Source: Acidobacteriota bacterium (GTDB lineage: Bacteria > Acidobacteriota > Thermoanaerobaculia > Thermoanaerobaculales > Sulfomarinibacteraceae). From it: a stretch of 59,460 nt of DNA. The stretch lies in assembly GCA_024641545.1 (NCBI GenBank), contig JAHECW010000010.1, positions 1 through 59,460 of the forward strand, written 5' to 3'. The notes below the pieces were generated by a model. The model was not told where the DNA came from. It saw only the letters and a program-made list of their open reading frames with translations, and did no database searches. This document shows, in pieces, positions 17,833-26,532 of the stretch. Positions within the stretch are counted from its first letter, which is position 1. Every line of letters starts with the position of its first letter. The translations under genes and the position numbers were made by a program.

Positions 17833-18756
17833 TCAACCGATTCGATACCGGGCGATGTCGGGATTGATCCCCGACGCCTTGTACTGCTCCCAGGTGTAGA
17901 AGCCGCTGCCGGTCTTGGCGCCGAGCTGGCCCGACTCGACCAGGCGCTTGAGCAGGGGGCTCGGCTTGTAGAAGCTCCCGAGCTCCTCCTCGAGGACCTC
18001 GCAGATAAAGAGCATGGTGTCGAGGCCGACGTAATCGGCCGTCATCAACGGCCCCATCTTGTGGCCCAGGCAGTAGGTGCACTTATCGACATCATCGACC
18101 GACGCGATCCCCTCTTCGATGACCCGGATGGCCTCGTTGACGAAGGGCACGAACATGCGGTTGATGGCGAATCCGGCCTTGTCCTCGGCTGCGATCTCGA
18201 TCTTGCCGAGATCGTGGCAGAGCGCGACGACCGTCTCGTAGGTTTTTTCCGAGGTTGCGAGGCCGCGGATGATCTCGACTCCCTGTTGCATCGGCACCGG
18301 GTTCATGAAGTGCATGCCCATGAACTTCTCCGGCTTGCCGTAGGCGGCGCCGAGCCGGGTGATGGAGATTCCCGAGGTGTTGGAGACCAGGATCTTGTCA
18401 TAACCGAGCTCGGCCAGCCCGCGGTTGATCTTCTCCTTGAGCTCGGGTTTCTCCGGCACCGCCTCGATGATGAGGTCGCAGTCGAGAAGGTCCTCGGTCC
18501 GGGTGGTGGTGCTCAGACGCGCAAAGGCCTGATCCTTGGTGTCGGCATCGATCCCCTTCTCGCCGCCCGACTTCTCGAACGCCTTGACCAGCCGATCGAG
18601 ACTGCGGTTGATGGAGTCAAGACCCTTTGCCAGGAAGCTCGCGTCGACATCCATGACCACCGTCGAGAACCCGCTTTGCGCAGACACCTGGGCGATGCCG
18701 TTGCCCATGGTTCCGATACCGATCACACCGATCTTCTTCAGTCCGCTCTCACTCAT
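17833..18756 (-). CDS. 3-hydroxyacyl-CoA (3-hydroxybutyryl-CoA) dehydrogenase
   Basis: This 307-residue NAD-dependent dehydrogenase oxidises L-3-hydroxyacyl-CoA to the 3-keto form or runs in reverse. The Rossmann motif GVIGIGTMGNGIAQ is at residues 10-23. EAVPEKPELK near 100, NTSGISIT near 127 and the catalytic-His segment MGMHFMNPVPMQQGVEI near 150 are all present. The C-terminal dimerisation domain has GFAINRMFVPFVNEA and ends GAKTGSGFYTWEQ. The length is typical of PaaH/Hbd. The ATG at 18756 has GGGAGGCG upstream. It is a single gene, divergent from the Sua5 gene; its pathway (fatty acid or butyrate metabolism) is not set by its neighbours. Confidence 0.93.
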   Translation of the reverse strand: MSESGLKKIGVIGIGTMGNGIAQVSAQSGFSTVVMDVDASFLAKGLDSINRSLDRLVKAFEKSGGEKGIDADTKDQAFARLSTTTRTEDLLDCDLIIEAVPEKPELKEKINRGLAELGYDKILVSNTSGISITRLGAAYGKPEKFMGMHFMNPVPMQQGVEIIRGLATSEKTYETVVALCHDLGKIEIAAEDKAGFAINRMFVPFVNEAIRVIEEGIASVDDVDKCTYCLGHKMGPLMTADYVGLDTMLFICEVLEEELGSFYKPSPLLKRLVESGQLGAKTGSGFYTWEQYKASGINPDIARYRIG

Positions 18757-18903
18757 GCCGCGCCTCCCGTCTGGTTTCAGCTGACCTACTCGCCGCGATG
18801 CGGCAGTGGCGGTCATTGTAACGCGCCCCCGGAGGAGTTGCGCCGCGCCGCTCGCGGAGTTGACGGGACGACGATCCCGGGCTATACACGAGCTTCGAAG
18901 TCT

Positions 18904-19527
18904 ATGGTCATCGTCGAAATCGACCCCACCGACCCCGAGCCCTGGCTCGTTGCCCGCGCCGCCGAGGTGCTGCGTAAGGGCGGCGTCGCCATCATCCCCA
19001 CCGACACCGTGTATGGGCTCGCGTGCGGCATCAGCCACGCCAAGGCCATCAACCGGATCTACGCGCTCAAGGACATGGACCCGAAGAAACCGCTGGCCAT
19101 CCTGGTCGGCGACATGACCACCGTGGGGGTGTATGCGCGGGGCGTGACCACCCCGTACTTCCGGCTGTTGAAACGGGTCCTGCCCGGACCCTACACCTTC
19201 ATCTTCGAGGCAAGCTCCGAGGTGCCCAAGATCATGCTCCGAAAGCGCCGCACCATCGGGATTCGGATGCCGGATCACCCGATCACCCTGGCCCTCCTCG
19301 AAGTGCTCGCCGAACCGCTCCTGACGACCTCGGTGCGCACCCCCGACGACCAGTGGGTCATCGAACCGGTCGAGGTCGAGTCGACCCTCGACGATCGGGT
19401 CGATCTGGTTGTCGACGGCGGCCCGCTGGTGGCTCAGCCCTCCACCGTGGTCGATCTCTCGGGGAGCGCGCCCGTCCTCGTCCGCGAGGGCAAGGGCGAC
19501 GTCGAAGCGCTGGAGCTGTTCGGTTAG
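18904..19527 (+). CDS. Threonylcarbamoyl-AMP synthase, Sua5/YciO/YrdC family
   Basis: This 207-residue protein has the YrdC-like fold that binds ATP, threonine and bicarbonate in tRNA t6A synthesis. Visible motifs are GGVAIIPTDTVYGLACG near residues 26-41, the lysine-rich KDMDPKKPLAILV and LKRVLPGPYTFIF. The basic KRRTIGIRMPDHP segment follows near 117-130. The closing SxN segment reads SVRTPDD here, so it may be nearer YciO than TsaC/Sua5; the assignment to t6A synthesis is therefore less certain than the fold. The start is ATG at 18904; TATACA about 20 bases upstream could be a -10. Confidence 0.85.
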   Translation: MVIVEIDPTDPEPWLVARAAEVLRKGGVAIIPTDTVYGLACGISHAKAINRIYALKDMDPKKPLAILVGDMTTVGVYARGVTTPYFRLLKRVLPGPYTFIFEASSEVPKIMLRKRRTIGIRMPDHPITLALLEVLAEPLLTTSVRTPDDQWVIEPVEVESTLDDRVDLVVDGGPLVAQPSTVVDLSGSAPVLVREGKGDVEALELFG

Positions 19528-19529
19528 CG

Positions 19530-19664
19530 AGAAGTGAAGAAGTAGAGAAGCTAGAAAGTGAGAGAGAGGATGCCCTCACTCGTACCGCTCTTACTCCTGA
19601 CGCCTACCACCTTGACTTTCTCACTTCCTAACCTTCTAGATTTTTAACTTTCTCACAACCTCTC
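19530..19664. repeat. Purine/pyrimidine fold-back spacer between convergent genes
   Basis: An A/G-rich arm just after the Sua5 stop (AGAAGTGAAGAAGTAGAG, with AAGCTAGAAAGTGAG) is complementary to a C/T-rich arm near 19615-19655 (CTTTCTCACTTCCTAACC, TTCTAGATTTTTAAC). The pair runs up to the last codons of the convergent gene. It probably ends transcription from both sides. A related pyrimidine tract is found at 47160-47190. Confidence 0.5.
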
Positions 19665-20976
19665 ACTGAGCCAGGCTGATTCCCTCGGCCTTCGCCGACA
19701 ATTCGATGTCCTGCGGCAGGTGGCGGCCGTTGATCCAGACGATCCGTTGCACATCGAGCCGGGAGCGCACCCGGCGCGCCGCTCGCACCAGATCATCGAC
19801 GGTGTCGATCGACCGCGAATCGCCCCACCCGGCAGGCACTCCGGTCGCCGGCCCGGAGAGATCCCAGACAAAGAGCGGCACCCTGAGGGCGCCCAGGTAC
19901 CCTCGGGCCGCTTCGGCGGAGAATCGGCTCCCGTCCTCACGCTCCCCGCCGAGCAGGAGAATCACGGCGCGCCGGCCATTGCCTTCGGCGGCGCGAATGC
20001 CCGCCACGGCAACCGCATCCGACAGCATCAACGGACCCGCGAGGATCGACGCCGGTGAGGTTCCGATGGTGCCGGCCACAATTCCCTCCGGACCCGGGAT
20101 CGGTTTGGCCGACAGCGGGAAGAGCAGGGTGGAGGTCGGTTGATCGCCCGACACAACCGGTTCCGGCGACAGGGTCAGGAGAAACACATCATCGTCGAAG
20201 GCGTCGAGCGACGGGCTCTTCGATGGATCCCGACGCGACTTCCTGCGTCGTCGCTCGAGTTCCGGAGCCATGGCCGCCAACCGATGGACGGTGGTCGGGT
20301 CGCGCACCAGGACCACCCTCGCGTCGGGTCTCTCGACCGCCGCCACCCGAACTTCGCTTCCGGCCTTGACAAACCAACCGTCCATGGCGTCGATGGATGG
20401 CAGCTCGTCGAGATCGTCGAGGACCACGGCCACCGCGGTGAGGCCCGAATCGTAGCGACCCTCGAACTCGGGGCCGAAAACGAGTTCGCGTCGGATCACG
20501 ACAGCCGAGGAGAACTCGAACTCCGCCGTCAGAACATGGATCTTTTCGTCCGGGATACCGGTCAGCTCGATACGATACGGCGGCCGGGCTTTGAGCTCCC
20601 GACCATCGAGCTCGATGACGATCTTTTTCGGCGTGTTGAACTCGGGGCTTGTCCACGTCAGCCGGGCCGCGGTCACCCTCCCCCGCTGATCGCGAATGGC
20701 GACGATCTCCGCTTCCGCCGGCAGCCCCGGAAGATTGAGGAGCTGACGATCCCTGCCGACCTCGAGACCGCCGGCATCAAACGCCACCGCCTCGAACTCC
20801 ACCGGAGCGAGCCGGCGGCCGAAATCAACCTGCGTCACCCATGGTGGTTCGACGATCTCGGCCACGACCTCGCCGGCGATGCGGAACTCGACCCGGGCAA
20901 CCGGGGCGGACACCGCGACTTCGACCCTGTGAGAGCCGATGACGAGACCGACAAAGAGACTGAGAAACTCGATCAT
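19663..20976 (-). CDS. Exported hypothetical protein with weak VWFA-related character
   Basis: This 437-residue protein has a short hydrophobic N-terminus (MIEFLSLFVGLVIGS). Ig-like strand pairs follow over residues 17-170 (HRVEVAVSAPVARVEFRIAG, FEAVAFDAGG, LTWTSPEFNTPKKIVIELDG). A Rossmann-like alternation follows from about 180 (LTAVAVVLDDLDEL, RRAVILLLGGEREDGSRFS, VPLFVWDLSGP). That order resembles the VWFA-related proteins frequent in Acidobacteriota, but the DxSxS metal site is not visible (it reads VLDDLDEL). I therefore give no function. It is upstream of nothing on its strand and convergent with the Sua5 gene. Confidence 0.55.
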   Translation of the reverse strand: MIEFLSLFVGLVIGSHRVEVAVSAPVARVEFRIAGEVVAEIVEPPWVTQVDFGRRLAPVEFEAVAFDAGGLEVGRDRQLLNLPGLPAEAEIVAIRDQRGRVTAARLTWTSPEFNTPKKIVIELDGRELKARPPYRIELTGIPDEKIHVLTAEFEFSSAVVIRRELVFGPEFEGRYDSGLTAVAVVLDDLDELPSIDAMDGWFVKAGSEVRVAAVERPDARVVLVRDPTTVHRLAAMAPELERRRRKSRRDPSKSPSLDAFDDDVFLLTLSPEPVVSGDQPTSTLLFPLSAKPIPGPEGIVAGTIGTSPASILAGPLMLSDAVAVAGIRAAEGNGRRAVILLLGGEREDGSRFSAEAARGYLGALRVPLFVWDLSGPATGVPAGWGDSRSIDTVDDLVRAARRVRSRLDVQRIVWINGRHLPQDIELSAKAEGISLAQ

Positions 20977-21007
20977 CTCTGTTACTACGCGGGAGCCATT
21001 TCAGGGG

Positions 21008-22168
21008 TTACAGAGCTCGCGACACGGCGGCGGCGGTCGCCTCACGGATCCGGGACGCAACCCTGCCCGGCGCATAGTGCGCGCGCCAGACCTCGGTCCC
21101 CCTCGCGGCCTGACGGCGCGCCGCATCAGGATCATCGAGAAAACGGGCCAGGCTCTCCACCCACGCCGACTCTCCGTCGGCAACAACCACCGCCGACGGG
21201 TCTTCGAGGCCACCCGCCGACCACGGGTCCGCCACCACCGGCACACCCGCAGCCATGGCCTCGAGGATCTTGATGGGGACCCCCGAACCGGTGGCCATGG
21301 GAGCGATGGCAACTCTCGCTCGGCACAGATATGTCCCGAGGTCGTCGACATCGCCGGCAACCTCGATCCCCGGCGCCGACGCGAGCCGTCGGACCGCCGG
21401 TGCGGGCCGGGCCCCCGCGAGAATCAACCTCGCCGACGGCGCCCGGTCACGGAGCTTCGGCCAGATGCGGTCCGCAAACCACACCGCCGCGCGAACGGTC
21501 GGCCGATAACCGAGATTCCCGGACAGCAGGACCAGCGGTTGACCGGCGGGTGGATCGGCGGGCGTCACCTCCGCCCCTCCGGCGACCGCAACGACCATCC
21601 CCCGGGCGGCCGCCCCGAGAGCGTGGAGATCCCTTCCACTGACCGCCGTGGTGAGGGCGGCGCCGGCCACCAGCTCGGTTTCCCGCCGGCGGCAGCGCTC
21701 GGCTTCAAAGCGAACCACCGGCCGGATCAGCGGGCCAACCGACACCGCGGTTCGGCGATAGTGGAGGGCCATGCAGTCGATGGCGTCGAAGATCATCGGC
21801 AATCCGGGATCGGTCCGTCGGATCTCATCGGCGGCCCAGCCGCAGCGGACCATCTGGACCACCGCCACATCGGGCTGCCATTCACGCACGGCTTCGGCGA
21901 CCAGCGCTCTCCCGGCGGCCGAAGCGTAGAGACCCTCCTGGGCCGGCCGGCCGCGTAGGAGGGAGGCGCCGACGCCGATCGCGCTCCCGACCCCCGGGAG
22001 CAACCGGATTTCAAGATCCCGAGCACCCGCATCCGCGCCACCGGGGGCGGGCGGACTGATCAGGAGGCGTTCATGATCCGACAGGGCGTCGAGCCACTGA
22101 ACCGTCCGCAGTTGATTCCCCCGCCACGGCGGCCAGGGGAATCGACTCGAGACCAGCAGCAGCTTCAT
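21008..22168 (-). CDS. Glycosyltransferase family 4 protein
   Basis: This protein of about 386 residues has the GT-B fold. The N-domain shows SRFPWPPWRGNQLRT near residues 8-22, where the Gly-rich loop binds acceptor. The C-domain shows LLSGNLGYRPTV near 220 and the donor-sugar motif GSGVPIKILEAMAAGVPVVA near 305-325. These are typical of GT4 retaining transferases in exopolysaccharide and lipopolysaccharide pathways. The ATG at 22168 lies 7 bases after the stop of the DegT aminotransferase gene, so the two form an operon. The donor sugar cannot be read; the DegT neighbour suggests an amino or diamino sugar glycan. Confidence 0.88.
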   Translation of the reverse strand: MKLLLVSSRFPWPPWRGNQLRTVQWLDALSDHERLLISPPAPGGADAGARDLEIRLLPGVGSAIGVGASLLRGRPAQEGLYASAAGRALVAEAVREWQPDVAVVQMVRCGWAADEIRRTDPGLPMIFDAIDCMALHYRRTAVSVGPLIRPVVRFEAERCRRRETELVAGAALTTAVSGRDLHALGAAARGMVVAVAGGAEVTPADPPAGQPLVLLSGNLGYRPTVRAAVWFADRIWPKLRDRAPSARLILAGARPAPAVRRLASAPGIEVAGDVDDLGTYLCRARVAIAPMATGSGVPIKILEAMAAGVPVVADPWSAGGLEDPSAVVVADGESAWVESLARFLDDPDAARRQAARGTEVWRAHYAPGRVASRIREATAAAVSRAL

Positions 22169-22175
22169 GAACCGA

Positions 22176-23285
22176 TCAAGCTTCGTAGAACTCCGCGATC
22201 GCGCCCACGACCTCTTCGATCTCCGGCTCGGTGAGTTCGGGGAAGACCGGCAGGGCCAGGACCTCACGGCTCGCCTGCTCCGCCACCGGGCAGTCGCCTT
22301 CGCTGTAACCGAGGTCGCTGAAGCACGGCTGGAGATGGAGGGGCAGGGGGTAGTAAACGGCGCAACCGATCCCGCGATCGATGAGATGCTGGCGAAGCTC
22401 GTCACGCCTGGGCGCGCGAATGACAAACTGATTGAAGGTGTGACCGCGGCGCGAGAGGGCGAGAGGCACGCCCAGGACCGCTTCCAGCCCCTTTCGAGTG
22501 AAGTGATCGACGTACCGCATGGCGTTGGCCCGCCGGCCCTGGATCCAGCCCTGCACATGGGGCAGCTTGACGCGAAGCACAGCAGCCTGGATGGCATCCA
22601 GGCGGAAGTTGCCCCCCACCCTCGGGTGGAGGTAGGGCCCGGACTGGCCGTGGACCCTGAGTTCACGCAGCGCGGCCGCGATCTCGGCGTCGTTGGTGGT
22701 CACCAGACCGCCGTCGCCGAAGCCGCCGAGGTTCTTTGACGGGAAAAACGAGAACGCGCCCATGATCCCGTGCCCGCCGACATATTTGCCGTCGAAGTCG
22801 GCGCCCCAGGCCTGGGCGCAGTCCTCGAGGACCGGCACCTCGCCCGCAGCCTGGAAAACGGCGGCGAGATCGACCGACTGACCGAAGAGGTGGACCGGGA
22901 TGATCGCCCTGGTCTTTTCCGTCATTCGGGCCCGGACCGCCTCCGGATCGATGTTGAAATCGACCGGATCGATGTCGACAAAGACCGGTGTCGCGCCGAG
23001 CCGCGCCACCGTTCCGGCGGTGGCGAAGAAGGTGAAACTGGGCAGGATGACCTCGTCGCCGGGGCCGATGCCGAGGGCCATCAGCGCAACCAGGAGGGCG
23101 TCGGTCCCCGACGCCACCCCAACGGCGTGATCGACCTTGAGCCAGCCGGCCGCCTCCTTCTCGAACTGCTCGACCTGGGGCCCGAGAATGAAATACTGGC
23201 TCGCGGCAACCTCCCCGAGCGCCTTCTCCATGTCGTGCCGCAGGGGTTCGTACTGGCGTTTGAGATCGAGCAACGGGATGGGCAT
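22176..23285 (-). CDS. DegT/DnrJ/EryC1/StrS-family sugar aminotransferase
   Basis: This 369-residue PLP enzyme transfers an amino group to a nucleotide keto-sugar. Key features are GTDALLVALMALG (residues 60-72), the acid that pairs with the PLP ring at D155 (LEDCAQAWG), and the Schiff-base lysine K184 in FSFFPSKNLGGFGDGG. HTFNQFVIR and CAVYYPLPLHLQP lie near the C-terminus. The start at 23285 is chosen over one 15 codons upstream because AAGGAG lies 9-10 bases before it and the family begins MPIPLLDL. It forms an operon with the GT4 gene, and the UDP-glucose dehydrogenase gene is divergent from it. The context is cell-surface glycan synthesis. Confidence 0.93.
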   Translation of the reverse strand: MPIPLLDLKRQYEPLRHDMEKALGEVAASQYFILGPQVEQFEKEAAGWLKVDHAVGVASGTDALLVALMALGIGPGDEVILPSFTFFATAGTVARLGATPVFVDIDPVDFNIDPEAVRARMTEKTRAIIPVHLFGQSVDLAAVFQAAGEVPVLEDCAQAWGADFDGKYVGGHGIMGAFSFFPSKNLGGFGDGGLVTTNDAEIAAALRELRVHGQSGPYLHPRVGGNFRLDAIQAAVLRVKLPHVQGWIQGRRANAMRYVDHFTRKGLEAVLGVPLALSRRGHTFNQFVIRAPRRDELRQHLIDRGIGCAVYYPLPLHLQPCFSDLGYSEGDCPVAEQASREVLALPVFPELTEPEIEEVVGAIAEFYEA

Positions 23286-23528
23286 ATCAGGACTCCTTGA
23301 GCTGGGGTTCACGGTCATCGCGCCGATCACGGAGCGGCGCCGACAGGTTACACGAAGAGACCCGGTTCCGGAACGTAAGGAGGGGAGGCCGGGCAGCCAT
23401 CACTCGATCCCGATTCGTTCGGCCGACCGGAACCGCCGCCTCCGGCTGCCGACGGCCTCCCCGCCGCAGATCGCTGCCGCCGGCGATGCTCTGTTAAAAT
23501 CGCGGGCCAGCGACGCAGGAGGTCTCGG

Positions 23529-24854
23529 ATGCATATTTGTGTGGTGGGAACCGGTTACGTTGGTCTGGTCACCGGGGCATGCCTTGCCGACTTCGGCATC
23601 AACGTCACCTGCGTCGACAAGGACGAGCGGAAGATCGACATGCTCCTGCGCGGTGAAATGCCGATCTACGAGCCGGGCCTCGACTCCCTGGTCGAAAAAA
23701 ACGCCAAGGCGGGACGTCTGCACTTCACCACCGACCTCGACCCGGCCATCCGCAGGGCCCTGGCGGTTTTCATCGCGGTCGGCACCCCGCCCAAGGAAGA
23801 CGGTTCGGCCGACCTCTCCTATGTGATCCAGGTCGCCGAGTCCATCGCCGACAACCTCGACGGATACAAGGTCATCATCACCAAGTCCACCGTGCCCACC
23901 GGCACCGGCCAGCTCATCGAGAAGACGATTTCCGAGCGCACGACCAGCAAGCACCCGTTCTCGGTGGTTTCCAACCCCGAGTTCCTGCGCGAGGGATCGG
24001 CCATCGGCGACTTCATGCGCCCGGACCGCGTCGTCATCGGCGCCCGAGATCCGCAGGCCATCGCCATCATGAAGGACATCTACTCGCCGCTCTTTCTCCG
24101 CGAAACCCCATTCGTCATCACCAACGTCGAATCGTCCGAGCTCATCAAGTACGCATCCAACGCCTTTCTCGCGACCAAGATCACCTTCATCAACGAGGTT
24201 GCTGAGCTCTGCGAAATCATCGGCGCCGATATTCACCACGTGGCCAAGGGGATGGGTCTCGACAACCGAATCGGCCCGAAATTCCTCCACCCCGGCCCCG
24301 GCTACGGTGGTTCGTGCTTCCCCAAGGACACCCAGGCGCTGACCGAGATCGCCCGCAATGCCGGCAGACCGTTCGACATCGTCGAAACGGTGGTCGCGGT
24401 CAACCAGCGGATGAAGGTTCGCGCGGTGGACAAGGTCCGTGCCGCCCTCGGCGAATCCCTGGCTGGAAAGACCGTCGCCATGCTCGGCCTCTCCTTCAAA
24501 CCGGAGACCGACGACATGCGGGAGTCCGCCGCGATCCCGATCGCCGAGACGCTGGTCAGCGAGGGCGCCGGAGTCCGTGCCTTCGACCCCGTGGCGATGG
24601 ACAACGCCAGGGCCATCCTTCCGCCGGAGGTCGAGTACTGCATGGACTCCTACGACGCGGCCGCCGGCGCGGACGCCCTGGTCATCGTCACCGAGTGGAA
24701 CCAGTTCCGCTCCCTCGACATGGAACGGATCAAGTCGGCCCTCAAAGGCAAGGTCGTCGTCGATCTGCGCAACGTCTGCAGCCCCGAGCGCATGGCGGAG
24801 AACGGGTTTGAATACTACGGCGTCGGCCGTGCGAACGTGAAACTTCCGGAATAG
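23529..24854 (+). CDS. ugd: UDP-glucose 6-dehydrogenase
   Basis: This 441-residue cytosolic enzyme oxidises UDP-glucose twice, using NAD, to UDP-glucuronate. The N-terminal Rossmann motif is GTGYVGLVTGACLADFG (residues 7-23). The conserved ITKSTVPTGTG and NPEFLREGSAIGDF segments follow. The catalytic cysteine is C263 in GPGYGGSCFPKDTQAL. The C-terminal domain has GLSFKPETDDMRESAA near 320. GGAGG lies 7 bases before the ATG, and TTAAAAT about 30 bases upstream may be the -10. The UDP-glucuronate product feeds surface polysaccharide made by the divergent GT4/DegT operon. Confidence 0.96.
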   Translation: MHICVVGTGYVGLVTGACLADFGINVTCVDKDERKIDMLLRGEMPIYEPGLDSLVEKNAKAGRLHFTTDLDPAIRRALAVFIAVGTPPKEDGSADLSYVIQVAESIADNLDGYKVIITKSTVPTGTGQLIEKTISERTTSKHPFSVVSNPEFLREGSAIGDFMRPDRVVIGARDPQAIAIMKDIYSPLFLRETPFVITNVESSELIKYASNAFLATKITFINEVAELCEIIGADIHHVAKGMGLDNRIGPKFLHPGPGYGGSCFPKDTQALTEIARNAGRPFDIVETVVAVNQRMKVRAVDKVRAALGESLAGKTVAMLGLSFKPETDDMRESAAIPIAETLVSEGAGVRAFDPVAMDNARAILPPEVEYCMDSYDAAAGADALVIVTEWNQFRSLDMERIKSALKGKVVVDLRNVCSPERMAENGFEYYGVGRANVKLPE

Positions 24855-24963
24855 CCGGTCGCGGGGAGCCTCACCGGAGACTCATGACCCGCCCTCGTCG
24901 TCCCCTTGGAGCGATCACAGCCAACCGAGCGTCCCCGCGGACGCAGACACAGGAGAGAAAACC

Positions 24964-25734
24964 ATGACCCTTCGAATCACCATGTCCGTGTTCCTCGTCG
25001 CCTCGTTCGGCGTTACCGTCGCGTGCACTGCCGAGCATCAAGATGACCCGAACCCCCAGACCCAGACCCAACCGGCGGTCCAGAGTCAGGCCCCGACCGG
25101 CGCCACCGCAACCGGCACCGTCGTGGAGACCATGAACGCCGCAAACTACACCTATGTCCGCGTCGACACCGGCAGCGAAGAGATCTGGGCCGCGGCCACA
25201 CGATTCGACGTCGCGGTCGGCGACGTCGTGGTGGTTCCTCTGGAAATGCCGATGCAGGACTTCCACAGCGACTCGCTGGACCGGACCTTCGACGTGGTCT
25301 ACTTCACGTCGCAAATCCTGCGTGAAGGGGATGCGGTCTCGCCCGCCATGCCGCCCGGCCACCCCCCGGTCACGGGCGCGATGGCGTCATCCCCGGATTC
25401 AACCCTCCCGGCGGAGCCGGTCGAGCCCGCCGACGGCGGTGTGACGGTGGCCCGGGCCTGGACCGAGAGCGCCGACTTGAAGGGGTCGGAGATCACCGTT
25501 CGCGGACGCGTGGTCAAGTTCAACGGCGGCATCCTCGGCACCAACTGGATCCACCTGCAGGACGGTTCCGGTTCGGCCGCCGACGGCACCCACGATCTCA
25601 CGGTGACGACTCTCGGCACGGCATCGGTGGGTGACGTCGTAACCGCCACCGGCACCCTGGTCACCGACCAGGACTTCGGCGCCGGCTACACCTACCCCGT
25701 CTTGCTCAAGGACGCCGAACTGGTCGCCGACTGA
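24964..25734 (+). CDS. Lipoprotein with NrfJ-like segment and OB-fold domain
   Basis: This 256-residue protein has a lipoprotein signal (lipobox VTVAC, acylated C21). A Gln/Pro-rich linker is followed by a segment at about residues 45-105 (GTVVETMNAANYTYVRVDTG) that matches small periplasmic NrfJ-type proteins associated with cytochrome systems. A second OB-like strand set covers about 165-253 (ITVRGRVVKFNGGILGTNWIHLQDGSG and VGDVVTATGTL). It is likely tethered to the outer membrane facing the periplasm. GGAG lies 7-8 bases before the ATG. The ligand is unknown; proximity to redox genes downstream is suggestive only. Confidence 0.7.
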   Translation: MTLRITMSVFLVASFGVTVACTAEHQDDPNPQTQTQPAVQSQAPTGATATGTVVETMNAANYTYVRVDTGSEEIWAAATRFDVAVGDVVVVPLEMPMQDFHSDSLDRTFDVVYFTSQILREGDAVSPAMPPGHPPVTGAMASSPDSTLPAEPVEPADGGVTVARAWTESADLKGSEITVRGRVVKFNGGILGTNWIHLQDGSGSAADGTHDLTVTTLGTASVGDVVTATGTLVTDQDFGAGYTYPVLLKDAELVAD

Positions 25735-25743
25735 CCCGAAGCC

Positions 25744-25783
25744 GTCGATCTCTTCCCGACCGGGAGAGGGAGAGACCCTCGAC
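25744..25783 (+). terminator. Terminator-like hairpin after the OB-fold lipoprotein gene
   Basis: CTCTTCCCG-AC-CGGGAGAGG forms the core stem, flanked by GTCGA and TCGAC ends (25744 and 25783). It starts 10 bases after the stop codon. There is no strong T-run. Confidence 0.45.
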
Positions 25784-25847
25784 CGGTGGGGAGGGCGCGC
25801 GTCCGGGAATCGGGTGGGCCGGGATGCCGAAGGCCGGTAGATTTCGT

Positions 25848-25876
25848 TTGCGATTCTGCCGACAAGGTGCTAATAA
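25848..25876 (+). promoter_or_regulatory. Putative promoter of the Cys-rich/TonB operon
   Basis: TTGCGA, 17 bases, then TAATAA preceded by TGC (extended -10 form). The ATG of the Cys-rich gene lies only 17 bases past the -10, so the leader would be about 10 bases, without a visible Shine-Dalgarno. Confidence 0.45.
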
Positions 25877-25892
25877 ATGACGTGTTCTCAAA

Positions 25893-26300
25893 ATGAATAT
25901 CGCCGATTCTCGGGTCCTGCCGGTCGCGCTCGCGCTGATCTTGATCGTCAGCGTTCATGGCGCTGAGCTCGCGACGGCATCCCGGCAGCATCCCGATTCA
26001 GGCTGCCACGACTGTCAGTGCACAAAAGAGTGCGGGTGCCGCGGCCCCGTCAAGAGCTGCGGTTGCGGCGCCAATGGCCTCTCGCTCAAAGCACGCTGCG
26101 GATGCGGGTGCGCCGACTCCACACACATGACGGCTGCGTCGTCATGGGAGAGCGTGCTTACCCAATCCTGTGCCATGGGCACAGCCCTGGCGGCGTGGCC
26201 TTCCAGCACCGGGTCAGGCGACCCTCAAACCTGGCAACTGACCTCCGAACTCGATCACCCGCCGAGATCCCTCTCCGGGCAAGTCTCCCCGACCGTCTGA
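25893..26300 (+). CDS. Cysteine-rich exported peptide
   Basis: This 135-residue protein has an N-terminal hydrophobic signal (residues 9-30). Residues 37-78 hold ten cysteines in CxC and CxxC pairs (CHDCQC, CGC, CGC, CGCGC), a metallothionein-like density, with two histidines. The rest is low in regular structure and carries one more Cys near 113. No family is recognised. It heads the plus-strand run containing the TonB receptor and the polyferredoxin, which suggests metal capture or a redox partner in the periplasm. The reading frame is supported by the signal peptide and placement; homology is unknown to me. Confidence 0.55.
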   Translation: MNIADSRVLPVALALILIVSVHGAELATASRQHPDSGCHDCQCTKECGCRGPVKSCGCGANGLSLKARCGCGCADSTHMTAASSWESVLTQSCAMGTALAAWPSSTGSGDPQTWQLTSELDHPPRSLSGQVSPTV

Positions 26301-26532
26301 AACAGGACACCGCCAACCGTCGGCATCTGCGGTTTTCGTGGTGGGGCGGAGTCGTGGGCGGGTCTGAAGATCGCCGCGGGCTCTGAAGAAGCTCGGATCG
26401 CATCGTCACACCGGTGCGCTCTGCGCCTCGACCCCGCTTCGAACTCCAGCAAGGCCCTTCGTTCACCGATCGAAGTACGAGGGGCCGCGCCGAGTCGCGG
26501 CACCGGCCACGTCCGATTCGGGAGGAGTTCAA

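Noticed and set aside
21008-24854. A secondary-metabolite or full capsule cluster
   Set aside because: Only three sugar genes are present and no polymerase, flippase or export gene is seen.
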